Assembly: GCF_900112375.1 (NCBI RefSeq)
Contig: NZ_FOLS01000021.1
Span: 1 to 64,000, forward strand
DNA length: 64,000 nucleotides
Origin: Pseudomonas citronellolis
Lineage (GTDB): Bacteria; Pseudomonadota; Gammaproteobacteria; Pseudomonadales; Pseudomonadaceae
Direction: 5' to 3'
Shown: positions 63,121 to 64,000 of the stretch, piece by piece
How the letters are laid out: each line of letters opens with the position of its first letter
Numbering within the stretch: the first letter of the stretch is position 1
The notes under the pieces: model-generated
What the model saw: the letters and a program-made list of their open reading frames with translations, nothing else
Told to the model about the DNA's origin: nothing
The model's database searches: none
Program-made: the position numbers and the translations under genes

Positions 63121-63210
63121 GGGATGTCCTGCTCCAGGCGCCCGGTCGAAGAGGGCCACGCCGAGGGTGCCCTCCAGGGCTGCCAGGCGCCGGGAGACGG
63201 TCGCGTGGCT
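63121..63210 (-). pseudogene. LysR-type regulator fragment (helix-turn-helix only)
   Basis: On the minus strand these 30 codons read SHATVSRRLAALEGTLGVAL, then FDR, the recognition-helix part of a LysR DNA-binding domain. No start or remaining domain is present: the fragment is bounded by a repeat at 63087-63114 and by the stop of the small ORF at 63211. It is a remnant of a lost regulator. Confidence 0.65.
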
Positions 63211-63471
63211 TCAGGGGCTCATCAGCCCGCGGATGCGCCGGGTGAGGTCGTCCAGCTGGCGCAGGGTGCCGACGTCGTGGGCGCGTTCGTCGTCCGCCTG
63301 CGACAGGCCCAGGGCGACGTTGGCCAGGGCGTGGACCCGTGCGGGCTCCACGCCCAGCACGTGGGCGACGCGCTTGGCGGTGGCGGTGTCGTTCAGGGCT
63401 TCCTGGGCTGCGTCGAGCAACTCCTTCAGCAGTCGCTCGTCCAGCAGGTTCAGTGTGTGCTTGATAGACAT
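63211..63471 (-). CDS. Small hypothetical protein
   Basis: An 86-residue, mostly helical protein starting MSIKHTLNLLDERLLKELLD, with AKRVAHVLGVEPARVHALAN in the middle. It has AAGGA about 9 bases before the ATG at 63471. Not recognised. It abuts the LysR remnant, so it could be a late survivor of a degraded region or a real small gene. Confidence 0.45.
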   Translation of the reverse strand: MSIKHTLNLLDERLLKELLDAAQEALNDTATAKRVAHVLGVEPARVHALANVALGLSQADDERAHDVGTLRQLDDLTRRIRGLMSP

Positions 63472-63645
63472 GATCGGGTCCTTGCGGTGGCGATTTCCGG
63501 CGTCCGTGAGCGGGGGCGGACTCCAGCGCATGATCTTGGACCGCCATGCCTTTGGGAGGAGCGCGAAGGCCTGTGCAATTCCTCCGAGTCGGACGGGGGA
63601 GATTTCCACGCTCGTGGCGAAGCTGTCGGCAAATCCTCAAAACGG

Positions 63646-64000
63646 CTAGGGGTTGCTCATCAGTTCCAGCCAGTCCTGGAAGCGCTGCACCTTGGACAGG
63701 CCGCGCTTGTCGGCGGGGATGTCCAGCCAGTAGCCATAGGGGCCGAGCACTTCCACCGGGGTGATCGGCAGCAGGCTGCCGGTGGCCAGTTCGCGTTCGA
63801 TCATCTGCCGGTCGATCACCGCCAGGCCGCCGCCGGCCAGGGCGGTGTGGATGACCTGGTCGAGGGTGCTGAACTCGATGCCGCTGCCGGCGTCGACGTC
63901 GTTGCGGCCCACGGCTTCCAGCCAGTTCTCCCAGACCTTCAGGCGCTTGCCTTCGTGGAGGATGTGCAGCAGCGGGTGGGCGTGCAGCTCCGGCGGGCGT
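63646..64000 (-). CDS. LysR-family regulator, C-terminal part (runs off the window)
   Basis: 118 codons of the 3' end are present and the frame stays open to the window edge. The visible part is a LysR substrate-binding domain of the GcvA type: HPLLHILHEGKRLKVWENWL, GIEFSTLDQVIHTALAGGGL and GPYGYWLDIPADKR, ending FQDWLELMSNP. The DNA-binding part lies upstream of the window. Its target genes are not visible. Confidence 0.85.
   Translation of the reverse strand, partial: RPPELHAHPLLHILHEGKRLKVWENWLEAVGRNDVDAGSGIEFSTLDQVIHTALAGGGLAVIDRQMIERELATGSLLPITPVEVLGPYGYWLDIPADKRGLSKVQRFQDWLELMSNP

Overview
The window is a 64-kb piece of a high-GC gammaproteobacterial chromosome. It is almost certainly Pseudomonas, and the gene content points to the P. 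aeruginosa side of the genus (nitroreducens/citronellolis-like; this is inference). The clues are the Pseudomonas-type 5S rRNA and 23S end, the olsA-olsB / universal stress / ACP phosphodiesterase block, the xseB-ispA-dxs block, the Anr-type box, and many REP-type palindromes (GTAGGAGCGAGC and relatives) between genes.

Layout. 1-334: end of an rRNA operon (23S 3' end, 5S, terminator). 335-6507: unlinked housekeeping genes (substrate-binding protein, SDR, VOC protein, YciC-like membrane protein, DUF2076, NYN nuclease-like, DEAD-box helicase). 6678-13440: a LuxR-type regulator followed by a polyamine-type ABC importer (ATPase, Tat-exported binding protein, two permeases) and an aldehyde dehydrogenase, a probable amine uptake and oxidation unit. 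13747-21243: VOC, GNAT, flavoprotein and HDAC-like genes, then a tight operon GNAT - SagB-like tandem nitroreductase - TesB - HAD phosphatase. 21980-24100: btuB (vitamin B12 receptor) under a cobalamin riboswitch, on the minus strand.

24442-42672 is the centrepiece: a complete ethanolamine-utilisation microcompartment locus, eutS-P-Q-T-D-M-N-E-J-G-H-A-B-C-L-K, then a PduS-like Fe-S flavoprotein and a PduT-like Fe-S shell protein, then eutR and ackA. The order is that of the enterobacterial long eut operon, but an electron-transfer pair normally found in propanediol (pdu) loci sits between eutK and eutR. Ethanolamine entering through EutH is split by EutBC, with EutA as reactivase and EutT supplying AdoCbl. 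Acetaldehyde then goes to acetyl-CoA (EutE) or ethanol (EutG), and acetyl-CoA goes to acetyl-P (EutD) and acetate plus ATP (AckA). The shell is EutS, M, N, L, K plus PduT. The divergent riboswitch-controlled btuB would supply the B12.

42689-46339: dxs, ispA and xseB (minus strand), with a repeat-filled 613-bp gap between ispA and dxs. 46458-51559: acpH, an Anr-box-linked universal stress protein, the olsB-olsA ornithine lipid genes, an acyl-CoA-dehydrogenase-like protein and an MBL-fold protein. 51650-57086: envelope genes (serine hydrolase, small Cys protein, YceI, phospholipase-D-type cardiolipin synthase, acyltransferase-3, lipoprotein). 57361-61835: a probable catabolic operon with a formaldehyde-activating-enzyme (Fae) homologue, aldo/keto reductase, aldehyde dehydrogenase and MFS transporter. 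61995-62994: a lower-GC two-gene island, a TacT-like GNAT toxin candidate with an unusual upstream partner. 62995-64000: a LysR remnant, a small ORF and the 3' end of a LysR regulator that runs off the window.

No CRISPR array, insertion sequence, prophage or tRNA gene was recognised.
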